12,948 nucleotides of DNA from Candidatus Manganitrophaceae bacterium (GCA_004297235.1 SCUR01000400.1:1-12948), one strand, 5' to 3'. Counted from the first letter of the stretch, positions 1-6,630 are shown. Program-made: numbers and translations. Notes: a model not told the origin generated them from the letters alone.

Positions 1-2
1 CG

Positions 3-146
3 TTTTCAGCCGATCGGGCGGAAAAGCTCGATTGGTGGTTTTCCGATTGGGCCGAAGCGGACCAGGCGAAGGCAACCCTGGCACTGCACGGGTTTACCGT
101 CTACGGGCCGGATCATGTCCCTGAAAAAAGATCGCGCAGAGATTGA
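3..146 (+). CDS. C-terminal fragment of an unrecognised protein (5' end outside window)
   Basis: The third forward frame is open from the window edge to a TGA at 144-146 and encodes 47 residues. They read like a genuine protein tail: acidic and rich in Trp, Asp and Ala (AEKLDWWFSDWAEAD), then LALHGFTVYGPDHVP and a basic end (EKRSRRD). The other two forward frames are Arg/Gly/Pro-rich and look like off-frame translation. I do not recognise a family and the start lies outside the window. It converges on the leftward gene ending at 209, with the hairpin at 173-201 between them, which suits a real gene end. It could still be a chance open frame, because 47 codons is short for GC-rich DNA. Confidence 0.45.
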   Translation, partial: FSADRAEKLDWWFSDWAEADQAKATLALHGFTVYGPDHVPEKRSRRD

Positions 147-172
147 GGAGAGGCTTTACAAGCAAGAAGGAG

Positions 173-201
173 GCGGAAGGGATCAGGACGATCCCTTCCG
201 C
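173..201. terminator. 12-bp perfect hairpin between convergent genes
   Basis: GCGGAAGGGATC at 173-184 is perfectly complementary to 190-201, with a 5-base loop (AGGAC). It begins 7 bases past the stop of the leftward gene (209) and 26 bases past the stop of the rightward fragment (146), where a shared bidirectional terminator would sit. On the minus strand the stem is followed by a pyrimidine-rich stretch (CTCCTTCTTGCTTG) rather than a clean U-run. On the plus strand there is no U-run. Termination is therefore inferred from the stem and its position. Confidence 0.55.
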
Positions 202-208
202 TCGCACG

Positions 209-2311
209 TCAGAAAACGCGAAGGCAGGACCGAATCTTTCTCCAGATGACCGGGCCGAAAGGGGAGAAAAAGAGGAGGAGGTAAGCAACGGCTTCCATTG
301 GATGCATCGCCGCGGCGGCATTCGCCTGAAGGACGCTGCAGCCTCCCCATCGCGCCCCGGAAGGGGAAGAGGCCCCTTGCAGCGCGACGGTGGCCGGATC
401 GGATGAATCCGAAGGGGGAGTCAACGCCGGTTCCGGAATCGAACCGGAATCGGACCCGGGAGTCGCTCCGGGGTCGGCTCCGTCGGAACCGGGATCGTCG
501 GGAGTCGGACCGGGGGAAGGGGCCGGCACGGGATTGACCCCGCCCCCATGGAGCAGTATCTGTCCCGCCATTTTCTCGCGCGCATTGTAGAGAAGAAGCG
601 GGTCCTTCGTCCAGGTGTAGGTATTCGTGACCACCCGGGCCACCTGCTGATTGGCATACGCCTCCTCCCCCAGGCTCTTCAGAAGATTCAAATATTCATA
701 ATCTTCCATCCCCTCTCGGAGAAGCTTCAACCGAATCGATTCGATCGGGATATGCGTCGTCCCGCCGATCTTGCTCGGCTTGCCGGGATAGTAAAGGGTG
801 CCGTCGCCGTTGCCGCCGAAATCATACTGGCCGACCCAGGGATCTCTCTGACCGAAGGCGTAGACCATGTCGTAGTAGAGCTCTCCCTGGATGTTGTATT
901 TGAAGCTCTGCCACTCCATGATCCGGCTGAACATCGCCGGAAGGTCGATCATGTAGGCGGGCCAGTCGAGATGATATCCTTCGGGATCGTACTGCCCTCC
1001 TCCGACCATCCCGCAACCGTGGCTCCCGCACGCTTGATACCACCAGGTTTCCGCCGGATATTTGCTTCTCTGATTCCCGATGGTGCCCGCGCCGCCGGGG
1101 ACCTCCCCGCCGGGCTCCCGTCCATACGGTTTGTTGTCCATGAACCGGATCGTCGGGACAAACAGATCGATGAGGGTCGCCACTCCATTGGTGGTGGCGT
1201 TTTGAATGCTGGTGGTGACGAGCGACCGAAGGGCCGGGTCGGCCTGATGGAGGGCGTTGGCCCGCGTCTTGATGGTGGTCCAGTGCGCGCTGGTGCTCGG
1301 CTCGTCGAGGGTATACTGGAAGAGCCGATCGAACCATCCTTTTGCCTTCGCGTGTGCGGCGATGTCTCTCATAAAGGGGAGATCGGTCTCATGCGCGTAA
1401 ACCGACATTCGATAGCTGGTGAACTTCGCCCCCGGAAGCCTTCCCCCCGGGAGCGCTTCCGTTCCGTTGATCAGACCGGCGAAGGCCGTATCGAAAGAGC
1501 CCCAGTTGGTGACGCCGTTCGAGAGGGTCCCCCCCATTTGATGCGGGGCCGGCAGATAATCGGTCGTCAGCCGGTGCAACAGGTTCGCCTTCGCATAAAG
1601 TTTGACCAGCTTGAGATGGGCCGCGCTGGGAGGGGACGTATAAGCACCGAGTCCGTGGCCGACCGGAACGAGGTGATAATCGACCGAATGGGCCGACTTG
1701 AGAGTGGAGGTGGAGGGAAGGGTGAAATCCCAGACGGTGAGTTGGATCGGAACCGCCACCGGATTCTGGCCGGTGGCGGTCACTGTGGCCGCGCCGGTGT
1801 AAACGCCGGCGGAGGCGGTCGGAGGAATATAGATTTCAATCCATATCGGCTGATTCCGGCCCGCTCCCACCGCCGTCGGAAAAGCGTTGCGAACCTCCCC
1901 CGCGTACGCGTCTTTTTTGGGGATCAACGCGTCGGGCCACTCTCCCGTCGCCCCTTGGATGGTCGAGACGGTGGTCACGTTGATGTAGCCCTCTTTGTAA
2001 ATCATGATATTGGAGGCGGCAATTACGTTGCCGTGATCGTCTCTGAGATCGCCGACATTCACATCGACCCCCGAGAGCGCGCCGCTGTCCGCGGTGACGA
2101 TCAGCTGAAACGACTCAAACTCGTTCCGCGCCCCCTTTAAATTTGCAGAGATCTGATCGATCTTGGGAGCGGTTTTCGGCCGGATTTTCACCGTTGCGTG
2201 GTCGGTCCAGACCGTCATCGCATCGGCGGCTTGGGCGGACCAGAGCGACACCAAAAAAAGAATCAGAGCGGTGCCGGCCCGGGTTGCGAAAATCGACTTT
2301 CTCTCTCTCAT
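209..2311 (-). CDS. Secreted DUF4091 (GH123-like) protein with C-terminal GGCS sorting tail
   Basis: A 700-residue exported protein. Residues 1-29 form a signal peptide: basic MRERK, a hydrophobic core, and likely cleavage after SAQA. The body matches the DUF4091/glycoside hydrolase 123 type. Residues 336-338 are DEP in a YTLDEP context, corresponding to the adjacent Asp-Glu pair used by GH123 enzymes. The block at 525-541 (SIRLKLLREGMEDYEYL) is the characteristic end of DUF4091. Residues about 594-650 are a Pro/Gly/Ser/Asp linker, then GGCS at 656-659, a hydrophobic segment at about 672-690 and a basic RKIR end. I chose the ATG at 2311 because GGAGG lies 4 bases upstream; an upstream in-frame start at 2338 lacks a ribosome site and would lengthen the signal peptide oddly. 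The substrate is unknown. A role on cell-surface or extracellular glycans is inferred. Confidence 0.85.
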   Translation of the reverse strand: MRERKSIFATRAGTALILFLVSLWSAQAADAMTVWTDHATVKIRPKTAPKIDQISANLKGARNEFESFQLIVTADSGALSGVDVNVGDLRDDHGNVIAASNIMIYKEGYINVTTVSTIQGATGEWPDALIPKKDAYAGEVRNAFPTAVGAGRNQPIWIEIYIPPTASAGVYTGAATVTATGQNPVAVPIQLTVWDFTLPSTSTLKSAHSVDYHLVPVGHGLGAYTSPPSAAHLKLVKLYAKANLLHRLTTDYLPAPHQMGGTLSNGVTNWGSFDTAFAGLINGTEALPGGRLPGAKFTSYRMSVYAHETDLPFMRDIAAHAKAKGWFDRLFQYTLDEPSTSAHWTTIKTRANALHQADPALRSLVTTSIQNATTNGVATLIDLFVPTIRFMDNKPYGREPGGEVPGGAGTIGNQRSKYPAETWWYQACGSHGCGMVGGGQYDPEGYHLDWPAYMIDLPAMFSRIMEWQSFKYNIQGELYYDMVYAFGQRDPWVGQYDFGGNGDGTLYYPGKPSKIGGTTHIPIESIRLKLLREGMEDYEYLNLLKSLGEEAYANQQVARVVTNTYTWTKDPLLLYNAREKMAGQILLHGGGVNPVPAPSPGPTPDDPGSDGADPGATPGSDSGSIPEPALTPPSDSSDPATVALQGASSPSGARWGGCSVLQANAAAAMHPMEAVAYLLLFFSPFGPVIWRKIRSCLRVF

Positions 2312-2618
2312 CCCACCTCCATTACAAATTAAGTTCAAAAGAAAGGCGTTTGACCGTCCGGCAGCCGCGGCGCGCCGAGGAATCGCCTCTCCGGGGAAAT
2401 AACGGAAAAGTCTCCTTACTCAAGACGGAAGCACAGGCTCTTGAATAAGCCCCGGCCAAAGATTAGCAGAGATATTTTTTGTGACCATTGGGAATTGACT
2501 TAATTTGGAGGTTGGAAAGTACCTTAGAAGGAGTTTTTATCGATTTTTTGGGATGGAGGTCGAGTGAAAACGCCCTCCCTTGTCGGAGAGACAAGGCAAG
2601 GGTCGCGTTGAGACCCGC
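2312..2618. other. 307-base gap between two leftward genes; no gene seen
   Basis: No convincing coding frame is present on either strand. The part nearest 2312 holds GGAGG for the downstream gene. A weak minus-strand promoter candidate is TTGAGT (2418-2423) with TATTTC (2396-2401) at 16-base spacing; the -10 match is poor. TCAAGA (2420-2425) and TCTTGA (2439-2444) form a 6-bp inverted repeat overlapping that -35. The stretch 2470-2550 is AT-rich compared with its surroundings and contains runs of T and A. The hairpin at 2578-2596 is listed separately. I saw no known riboswitch pattern. Confidence 0.5.
2578..2596 (-). terminator. Possible weak terminator after the MmgE/PrpD gene
   Basis: CCTTGTC (2578-2584) pairs with GACAAGG (2590-2596) across a 5-base loop, 22 bases past the stop of the leftward gene ending at 2619. 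On the minus strand the stem is followed by GAGGGCG and then only four T residues. This is a modest hairpin with a poor U-tract, so read-through toward the gene at 2311 is possible. Confidence 0.35.
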
Positions 2619-3983
2619 TTAGATTTGAACGCGGGCGAGCAACTTCATGAGCTCTCTCGCCTGAATCTCTTCGATCCGGGCGACGGCGTCTCGAATATCA
2701 CGCCGCAGGGCGGAATCGGCGTGCACCTTGCTGAGCTGTTCGAATTTCCGGGAGACGGTCTCCCACTGCATGGGGCGGGTATAGAAGCCTTCGTAATCCC
2801 GCTTCTCTTTGACGAGGGTTTGCCGGTCCCGAAGGGTAACGGTGAGGCGGCAGGGCATCTCATTGGGAAAACGATCACTGTAGTCTTTGCGGGGCCGAAC
2901 GATGACGCGCCGAAGCAGATCCTGAACATCCTGCCGCTCGATCCGTCCCGGCAGATATTGATCGGGCATCACCTGATCGTCCAAGAGGGCGACGGCCGCC
3001 ATGTATTGCAGGCTGTGATCGGCCTGCTCCTTCGTTTGGACGATCGTCTTATCCCCCTCTTCGCCGCCGCCGATAATCTTGTAGGCGACGTCGAAGATCT
3101 CGATTTCGATCCGCTCCACGTCGGCCGCAGAGAGCTTCCGCTCCTCCTTCAGCTCCAAGATCCCTTCGAGCGCCGATTGAGAATGGATCTCGGCGTTGTA
3201 TTTTTTCACGATCGTGCGGGTGACCCGCTCGAGATCTTCCTTCGACCAGTCGATCTCAAAATGTCCCGCGATGCTTTCCATAAAGCCTTTGTTCCCCTCG
3301 AAGACTTCGAGCGGCCCGGTAATCCCGCGCATCGCCAGAAAGGCGGCATGGGTCGCGCCGAAGCCGGTGTTGGGATAGGCCAACCCTTTCCAATTGGAAA
3401 GAAACCCCGTTCGCGTCACCCGAAGCGCGTTGAAAGCGGTCCCGCTGATGGCGACGGCGTGCGCCGTTTTCGTCCGGTCGAGATCGAGCGCCCGGGCCGC
3501 GCCGGCCGCCGCGGCATAGGCCCCCTGTGTGGTGTGGTCAAACCCTTTGTCCCGGACCGGGGCGACATCGTTCAGACGGCATTGGACCTGATAGGCGACC
3601 GCCAGCGCCGTCAGCAGCTCCTTCCCGGTTCGGTCGGCATACTCGGCGGCGGCCAGCACCGAGCCGAGATTGTCGCTCGGATGGCAGGTTTCCCCCTTCG
3701 CCAGATAGCTGTCGTTGAAATCAAGGTAGCGCACCAGGGCGCTGTTGTAGAAGGCAGCCCGATCGGGGGCGGTCCGTCCGCTTCCGATCAATGTACACCG
3801 CTCCGTCCCGCCGAAATCGTCGAGATGGATGCGGATCTGTTCGATCGGCTCTCCGTTGAGGGCGCCGATGGCGCAGCCGATCGCATCGAGGATGCGGATC
3901 TTCAGCGCCCGAACGGCGGCATCGGAAAGACTTTTGTAAGAGGCATTGACGACAAACGCGGCGAGCTGTTCAACAAGGGTCAT
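2619..3983 (-). CDS. MmgE/PrpD family protein (2-methylcitrate dehydratase-like)
   Basis: A 454-residue cytoplasmic protein of the MmgE/PrpD family, close to the 450-480 residues usual for it. Family members include cofactor-free 2-methylcitrate dehydratase (PrpD, MmgE), cis-aconitate decarboxylase and iminodisuccinate epimerase. Visible signatures: DAIGCAIGAL (33-42), RYLDFNDSY (85-93), HPSDN (101-105), TTQGAYAAAAGAARAL (151-166), FEGNKGFME (228-236), KYNAEIHSQS (261-270) and TKEQADHSLQY (317-327). These cover the helical domain and the start of the mixed lid domain. The ATG at 3983 is chosen because AAAGGA lies 7 bases upstream; the open frame continues to 4085 but would run over the divergent promoter. 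No prpB, prpC or other propionate genes are adjacent, so 2-methylcitrate should not be assumed as substrate. Confidence 0.88.
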   Translation of the reverse strand: MTLVEQLAAFVVNASYKSLSDAAVRALKIRILDAIGCAIGALNGEPIEQIRIHLDDFGGTERCTLIGSGRTAPDRAAFYNSALVRYLDFNDSYLAKGETCHPSDNLGSVLAAAEYADRTGKELLTALAVAYQVQCRLNDVAPVRDKGFDHTTQGAYAAAAGAARALDLDRTKTAHAVAISGTAFNALRVTRTGFLSNWKGLAYPNTGFGATHAAFLAMRGITGPLEVFEGNKGFMESIAGHFEIDWSKEDLERVTRTIVKKYNAEIHSQSALEGILELKEERKLSAADVERIEIEIFDVAYKIIGGGEEGDKTIVQTKEQADHSLQYMAAVALLDDQVMPDQYLPGRIERQDVQDLLRRVIVRPRKDYSDRFPNEMPCRLTVTLRDRQTLVKEKRDYEGFYTRPMQWETVSRKFEQLSKVHADSALRRDIRDAVARIEEIQARELMKLLARVQI

Positions 3984-4010
3984 GGTCGATTCCTTTCTCT
4001 CTTTACTTCC

Positions 4011-4040
4011 AGCGTAAGAAATGCGAGAAGGGGGAGTCAA
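4011..4040 (-). promoter_or_regulatory. Predicted sigma-70 promoter for the MmgE/PrpD gene
   Basis: On the minus strand, TTGACT (4040 down to 4035) is followed after 18 bases by TACGCT (4016 down to 4011). The transcript would start about 20 bases before the ATG at 3983, leaving room for its AAAGGA ribosome site. The -35 matches 5 of 6 consensus bases; the -10 is weak (T, A and final T). The -35 is the left arm of the inverted repeat shared with the divergent promoter. Confidence 0.45.
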
Positions 4041-4054
4041 GAGACGATTGACTC
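4034..4054. repeat. 7-bp inverted repeat spanning both divergent -35 boxes
   Basis: GAGTCAA (4034-4040) and TTGACTC (4048-4054) are perfect inverted copies separated by 7 bases (GAGACGA). Each arm contains the TTGACT that serves as -35 for one of the two divergent genes. It may be a regulator-binding site, or merely two face-away -35 elements of the same sequence. Confidence 0.6.
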
Positions 4055-4076
4055 GCGCGGGCTCTCTCGGTACACT
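4048..4076 (+). promoter_or_regulatory. Predicted sigma-70 promoter for the DsbA-like gene, near-leaderless
   Basis: TTGACT (4048-4053), a 17-base spacer and TACACT (4071-4076). Transcription would begin about 6-9 bases after the -10, at roughly 4083-4086, only a few bases before the ATG at 4088. There is no Shine-Dalgarno sequence before that ATG, which agrees with a leaderless or nearly leaderless message. Confidence 0.5.
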
Positions 4077-4087
4077 CAACGGCACGC

Positions 4088-4753
4088 ATGGAAGACAAAG
4101 CCCCTATAAAAAGAAAAAAATCGAACGCGCTGGTGTGGGCCGTTCTCATCGGCGCGGCGGCCGGATTATTTGTCACCGACCGACTCCGTCCCCCGCGGGA
4201 GGCGCCGCCTGAGACCCCGGCCGCGATGACGTCGCCCCCGCCGATTCCGGTCCATTTCCCGGTCCGGGGCGAGCCGACCGCATCGGTGACGATTGAAGAG
4301 TTCTCCGATTTTCAATGTCCCTACTGCGCCCGGAGTGTCTCCACCGTCAAGCAGATCCTCGAAGCGTACCCCGGCCGCGTCCGGTGGGTCTTCCGGCACT
4401 TCCCGGTCTTTGAGTCTCATCCGGACGCGCCGGCGCTCCATCTGGTCTCCATCGCCGCCGGCGAGCAGGGCCGCTTCTGGGAGATGCACGACCTTCTCTT
4501 TGAGAACCGGGAACAGGTTACCCGCGACGATATTCTCGGCTATGCCCGCCGGCTGAATCTCGACATGAAACGATTTCAAGAGGCGCTCGGCAACCGGGAG
4601 CTGATCGGCCGGATCGAAACCGATTACAATGAGGCGGTCGACCGAGGGGTCCGGGCGACGCCGACCTTCTTCATCAACGGCCGCAAGGTGGAAGGGGCGA
4701 TCCCCTATTCGCTCTTTAAACAAGAGGTCGAACGAGCACTTGCCGACCGGTAG
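4088..4753 (+). CDS. Membrane-anchored DsbA-like thioredoxin-fold oxidoreductase
   Basis: A 221-residue protein. A basic N-terminus (KRKK at 8-11) precedes one membrane segment at about 13-29. A Pro-rich linker (34-60) then puts the catalytic domain outside the cytoplasm. The thioredoxin-fold domain carries CPYC at 77-80 in the typical FSDFQCPYC setting, and the cis-proline loop TPTFFING at 191-198. This is the DsbA-like/Thioredoxin_4 type, which makes, breaks or isomerises disulfides in envelope proteins. FRHFPVF (102-108) and the helical insert with WEMHDLLFEN (131-140) are also typical. No DsbB or VKOR partner is adjacent. I keep the ATG at 4088 because it retains the anchor and sits just after a good promoter, although no ribosome site precedes it. 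It converges on the PfpI-like gene, whose stop is 21 bases further. Confidence 0.88.
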   Translation: MEDKAPIKRKKSNALVWAVLIGAAAGLFVTDRLRPPREAPPETPAAMTSPPPIPVHFPVRGEPTASVTIEEFSDFQCPYCARSVSTVKQILEAYPGRVRWVFRHFPVFESHPDAPALHLVSIAAGEQGRFWEMHDLLFENREQVTRDDILGYARRLNLDMKRFQEALGNRELIGRIETDYNEAVDRGVRATPTFFINGRKVEGAIPYSLFKQEVERALADR

Positions 4754-4776
4754 AGACTCCCGGCGGGAGGCCTCTA
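4751..4776. terminator. Shared hairpin containing both stop codons of convergent genes
   Basis: TAGAG (4751-4755) pairs with CTCTA (4772-4776), and inside it TCCCG (4758-4762) pairs with CGGGA (4764-4768), with a small internal loop between. The TAG at 4751-4753 stops the rightward DsbA-like gene. CTA at 4774-4776 is the TAG of the leftward PfpI-like gene. The hairpin thus spans the whole junction and could end transcription in both directions, though neither side has a U-run. Confidence 0.45.
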
Positions 4777-5352
4777 CGCCGCTTCCGGATACGCCTCCAT
4801 CTCTCGATAATCCGAGAAGAGATCGAGCATCCCCTGGATGAAGATCTCCATGTCTTTCGGCGAGCGGCTGCTGACCCAGTTGTCGTCATGCACCAGCGGC
4901 AGGTCCCACCAGCGTCCTCCGGCGTTGCGGATGTCGTCCTGAAGGGTGTAGTAGCTGGTCAGGGTCCGGCCGTTCACCAGCCCCGCGGAGACCAGCAGCC
5001 ACGGCCCATGGCAGATGACGGAGATCGGCTTGTTGGCCGCTTCGATTTTTCTGATAAAATCCTGCGCCTTCGGCTCCATCCGCAGCAGGTCGGCATTGAA
5101 CACCCCGCCCGGCAGATGAACGGCGTCATAATCGTCCGGATTCGCCTGATCGAGCGTCTGATCGACGTTGAACCGATCGGCCTTCTCGTCATGATTCATC
5201 CCCTGGATCTGACCCGAATGGGGGGAGATGATCATCGTCGTCGCCCCGGTCCCATGCAGCGCTTTCTTCGGCTCCGTCAACTCGACCTGCTCGAAATCAT
5301 CGGTCACCAAAATCGCAACCCGCATTCCGTCCAATCGATTATTCTCCGCCAT
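4774..5352 (-). CDS. DJ-1/PfpI family protein (class I glutamine-amidotransferase-like)
   Basis: A 192-residue protein of the DJ-1/PfpI superfamily, near the normal subunit length of about 170-190. The nucleophile elbow is VICHGPW with Cys114 and adjacent His115. The supporting acid is Glu24 in FEQVELTEP, and HLPGG (79-83) forms the oxyanion-side loop. Relatives (PfpI, YhbO, YajL, DJ-1) have been described as intracellular peptidases, glyoxalases, deglycases or stress chaperones, and the exact activity cannot be read from sequence. The start is a choice among TTG 5358, ATG 5355 and ATG 5352. The last sits 6 bases from AGGAGG (5359-5364), the best spacing. It lies 20 bases downstream of the dehydrogenase gene on the same strand and is probably co-transcribed with it. 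A link to carbonyl or aldehyde stress is plausible inference. Confidence 0.85.
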   Translation of the reverse strand: MAENNRLDGMRVAILVTDDFEQVELTEPKKALHGTGATTMIISPHSGQIQGMNHDEKADRFNVDQTLDQANPDDYDAVHLPGGVFNADLLRMEPKAQDFIRKIEAANKPISVICHGPWLLVSAGLVNGRTLTSYYTLQDDIRNAGGRWWDLPLVHDDNWVSSRSPKDMEIFIQGMLDLFSDYREMEAYPEAA

Positions 5353-5372
5353 CATCAACCTCCTCTATAAGC

Positions 5373-6305
5373 TCAGTGAATCGCTCCTTCTCGTTTCCTG
5401 ACCGCCCCGCCCTCAACGGAGCCCGACAGCTCTTCCATCAACCGGATAACCGCAGAGTAGTCTTCCTCGAACCCTCGGGTATACTCGGCGGCGCAGAGCG
5501 ACTGGGCCACGGCCGTCGCCGGCATGGAGACGGAGCACTCCGCGGCTTGGTTCAGGATCAGCCGGTAGTCTTTCAGCATCAGCCGCAACGGGAAAGCCGC
5601 CGGATACGCTTCCCGCCGGGCGTTTTCAAGCTTCATCTTGTGACCGGGAGAAATGACCGCCGTCTCCCCCAACACGTCGAGGAGCGGTCCTTTGGCGAGC
5701 CCGCATTTGTCTCCGAGGGCCACCGCCTCGGCGACCGCCTGCATGCCGACGCCCAAAAGGACATTGGCCACCAGCTTCATCATCGCTCCGTTCCCGCCGG
5801 CTCCCAGATAAAAGTGCTTCTTTCCTAAGGTGTCGAAGATCGGCTTGCAATATTCGTAGATCTCGACCGTCCCCCCCACAAAAATGGTCAGGCTCCCCTC
5901 CTCCGCCTGCGGGAGACTCCCCGAGACAGGGGCATCGAGAAACGGGCTCTCCTTGCCCCGCGCCGCTTCGAAGAGCCGCCGCACCGTCTTCGGGAAGAGG
6001 GTGCTCATCTCGATGAAGATCGTCCCGGGCCGCGCTCCGTGAAACGCCCCGTCCGGGCCGAGCATCACCGCTTCCACGGCCGCATCATCCGACAATGAAG
6101 AAAGAATAACCTCGGAAGCGGCGGCCAGCTCCCGCGGATTTTCGGCGATCGCCGCCCCCTTCTCCGCAAGCGGCTTTGTCTTCTCCCGAGTCCGGTTGTA
6201 CACTGTCAGCCGAAGACCTGCATCGAGCAGACGCGCCGCCATCCGCCTTCCCATTCCTCCCATTCCGATGAATCCAAGCCGCTCTCTTCCTTCCATGATT
6301 GGCAT
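5373..6305 (-). CDS. 3-hydroxyisobutyrate dehydrogenase family NAD(P)-dependent oxidoreductase
   Basis: A 310-residue cytoplasmic beta-hydroxyacid dehydrogenase, typical length for the family (about 290-310). The Rossmann dinucleotide loop is GFIGMGGMG (11-19). NRT at 37-39 after the second strand suggests NADP is accepted. The substrate-binding block is DAPVSGS (124-130), and the catalytic lysine is Lys177 in GAMMKLVAN (173-181). LMLKDYRL (242-249) is the conserved C-domain lysine region. Family substrates include 3-hydroxyisobutyrate, tartronate semialdehyde, glyoxylate and succinic semialdehyde; the sequence alone does not choose among them. The ATG at 6305 has AAGGAGG about 7 bases upstream. 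The frame stays open to 6461, but that extension is low-complexity and lacks a ribosome site. It is the first gene of a likely two-gene operon with the PfpI-like gene. Confidence 0.88.
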   Translation of the reverse strand: MPIMEGRERLGFIGMGGMGRRMAARLLDAGLRLTVYNRTREKTKPLAEKGAAIAENPRELAAASEVILSSLSDDAAVEAVMLGPDGAFHGARPGTIFIEMSTLFPKTVRRLFEAARGKESPFLDAPVSGSLPQAEEGSLTIFVGGTVEIYEYCKPIFDTLGKKHFYLGAGGNGAMMKLVANVLLGVGMQAVAEAVALGDKCGLAKGPLLDVLGETAVISPGHKMKLENARREAYPAAFPLRLMLKDYRLILNQAAECSVSMPATAVAQSLCAAEYTRGFEEDYSAVIRLMEELSGSVEGGAVRKREGAIH

Positions 6306-6585
6306 CGCACCCCCTCCTTCAATCGCAATCGGCCGACCTCCCTTCCTCGCGCCGGGCGGGGCGCTTGGCGCTTCGCCCTCGGCGTGGAGATCTCTAGAAC
6401 AACTTAGTCCTTTGCCCGTCGGGCTGTCTATTTGCCGTAATGGGTTAACTCTTTCGAGCATCGTTCAATAAAAATCCTGTCTCGATCCACTCAGAGAACA
6501 AACGCCTCTGGGACACCCACTCCAGAAAGGGGCCCTCGTCTCCTTCCCCCCATCTCCTTCTGGAGTATCCATCGAGAGAATCTCC
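6306..6585. other. 280-base divergent intergenic region upstream of lexA
   Basis: No gene is seen. Beside 6306 is the AAGGAGG for the leftward dehydrogenase. Its upstream stretch could form several minus-strand hairpins: GGGCG/CGCCC near 6358-6378, GCCC-GAC-GGGC near 6414-6424, and CTC-GAAA-GAG near 6450-6460, suggesting a structured leader of about 150 bases if transcription starts near 6460. I could not fit it to a known riboswitch. ACTCCAGAA (6519-6527) and TTCTGGAGT (6558-6566) are a 9-bp inverted repeat 30 bases apart, upstream of the lexA promoter. A possible minus-strand -35 (TTGAAC, 6464-6469) lacks a good -10. Confidence 0.45.
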
Positions 6586-6614
6586 TTGACACGGCCGATT
6601 CAAACGGATAGTAT
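6586..6614 (+). promoter_or_regulatory. lexA promoter
   Basis: A full-consensus -35 TTGACA (6586-6591), a 17-base spacer and TAGTAT (6609-6614, 4 of 6). Transcription would start near 6620-6622, giving a leader of about 20 bases that holds the GGAGG at 6631-6635. The -10 lies within the palindrome at 6607-6630, so a bound repressor would block polymerase. Confidence 0.75.
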
Positions 6615-6630
6615 TCATATGAATACTATC
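6607..6630. promoter_or_regulatory. Perfect 24-bp palindrome, likely LexA operator
   Basis: GATAGTATTCAT (6607-6618) is followed directly by its exact reverse complement (6619-6630). Symmetry stops at the flanking bases. It covers the -10 and the predicted start point of the lexA promoter and ends right before the ribosome site. LexA proteins bind as dimers to inverted repeats and usually repress their own gene. The half-site does not match the E. coli CTGT-N8-ACAG, the Gram-positive CGAAC-N4-GTTCG or the alphaproteobacterial GTTC-N7-GTTC boxes. I saw no second full copy in the window. Confidence 0.8.

Noticed and set aside
115..249. Short plus-strand frame starting at ATG 115
   Set aside because: It overlaps the terminator hairpin and the 3' end of the opposite gene, has no ribosome site and has an implausible Arg/Gly/Glu composition.
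548..2140. 530-codon open frame on the plus strand
   Set aside because: It is antisense to the DUF4091 gene. GC-rich codon use keeps the opposite frame open; its Arg/Gly-rich translation matches no family and it has no suitable ribosome site.
2580..4109. 509-codon open frame on the plus strand
   Set aside because: It is antisense to the MmgE/PrpD gene, whose motifs are clear; the translation is low-complexity and it runs across the divergent promoter region.
6306..6461. 52-residue N-terminal extension of the dehydrogenase
   Set aside because: The extension is Gly/Pro/Ala-rich, without a ribosome site, and precedes the Rossmann motif that normally starts within the first dozen or so residues.
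6400..6470. c-di-GMP-I (GEMM) riboswitch on the minus strand
   Set aside because: Isolated pieces such as a GAAA loop and GCAAAGGACTAAG look suggestive, but the order of the conserved blocks does not fit the GEMM consensus.
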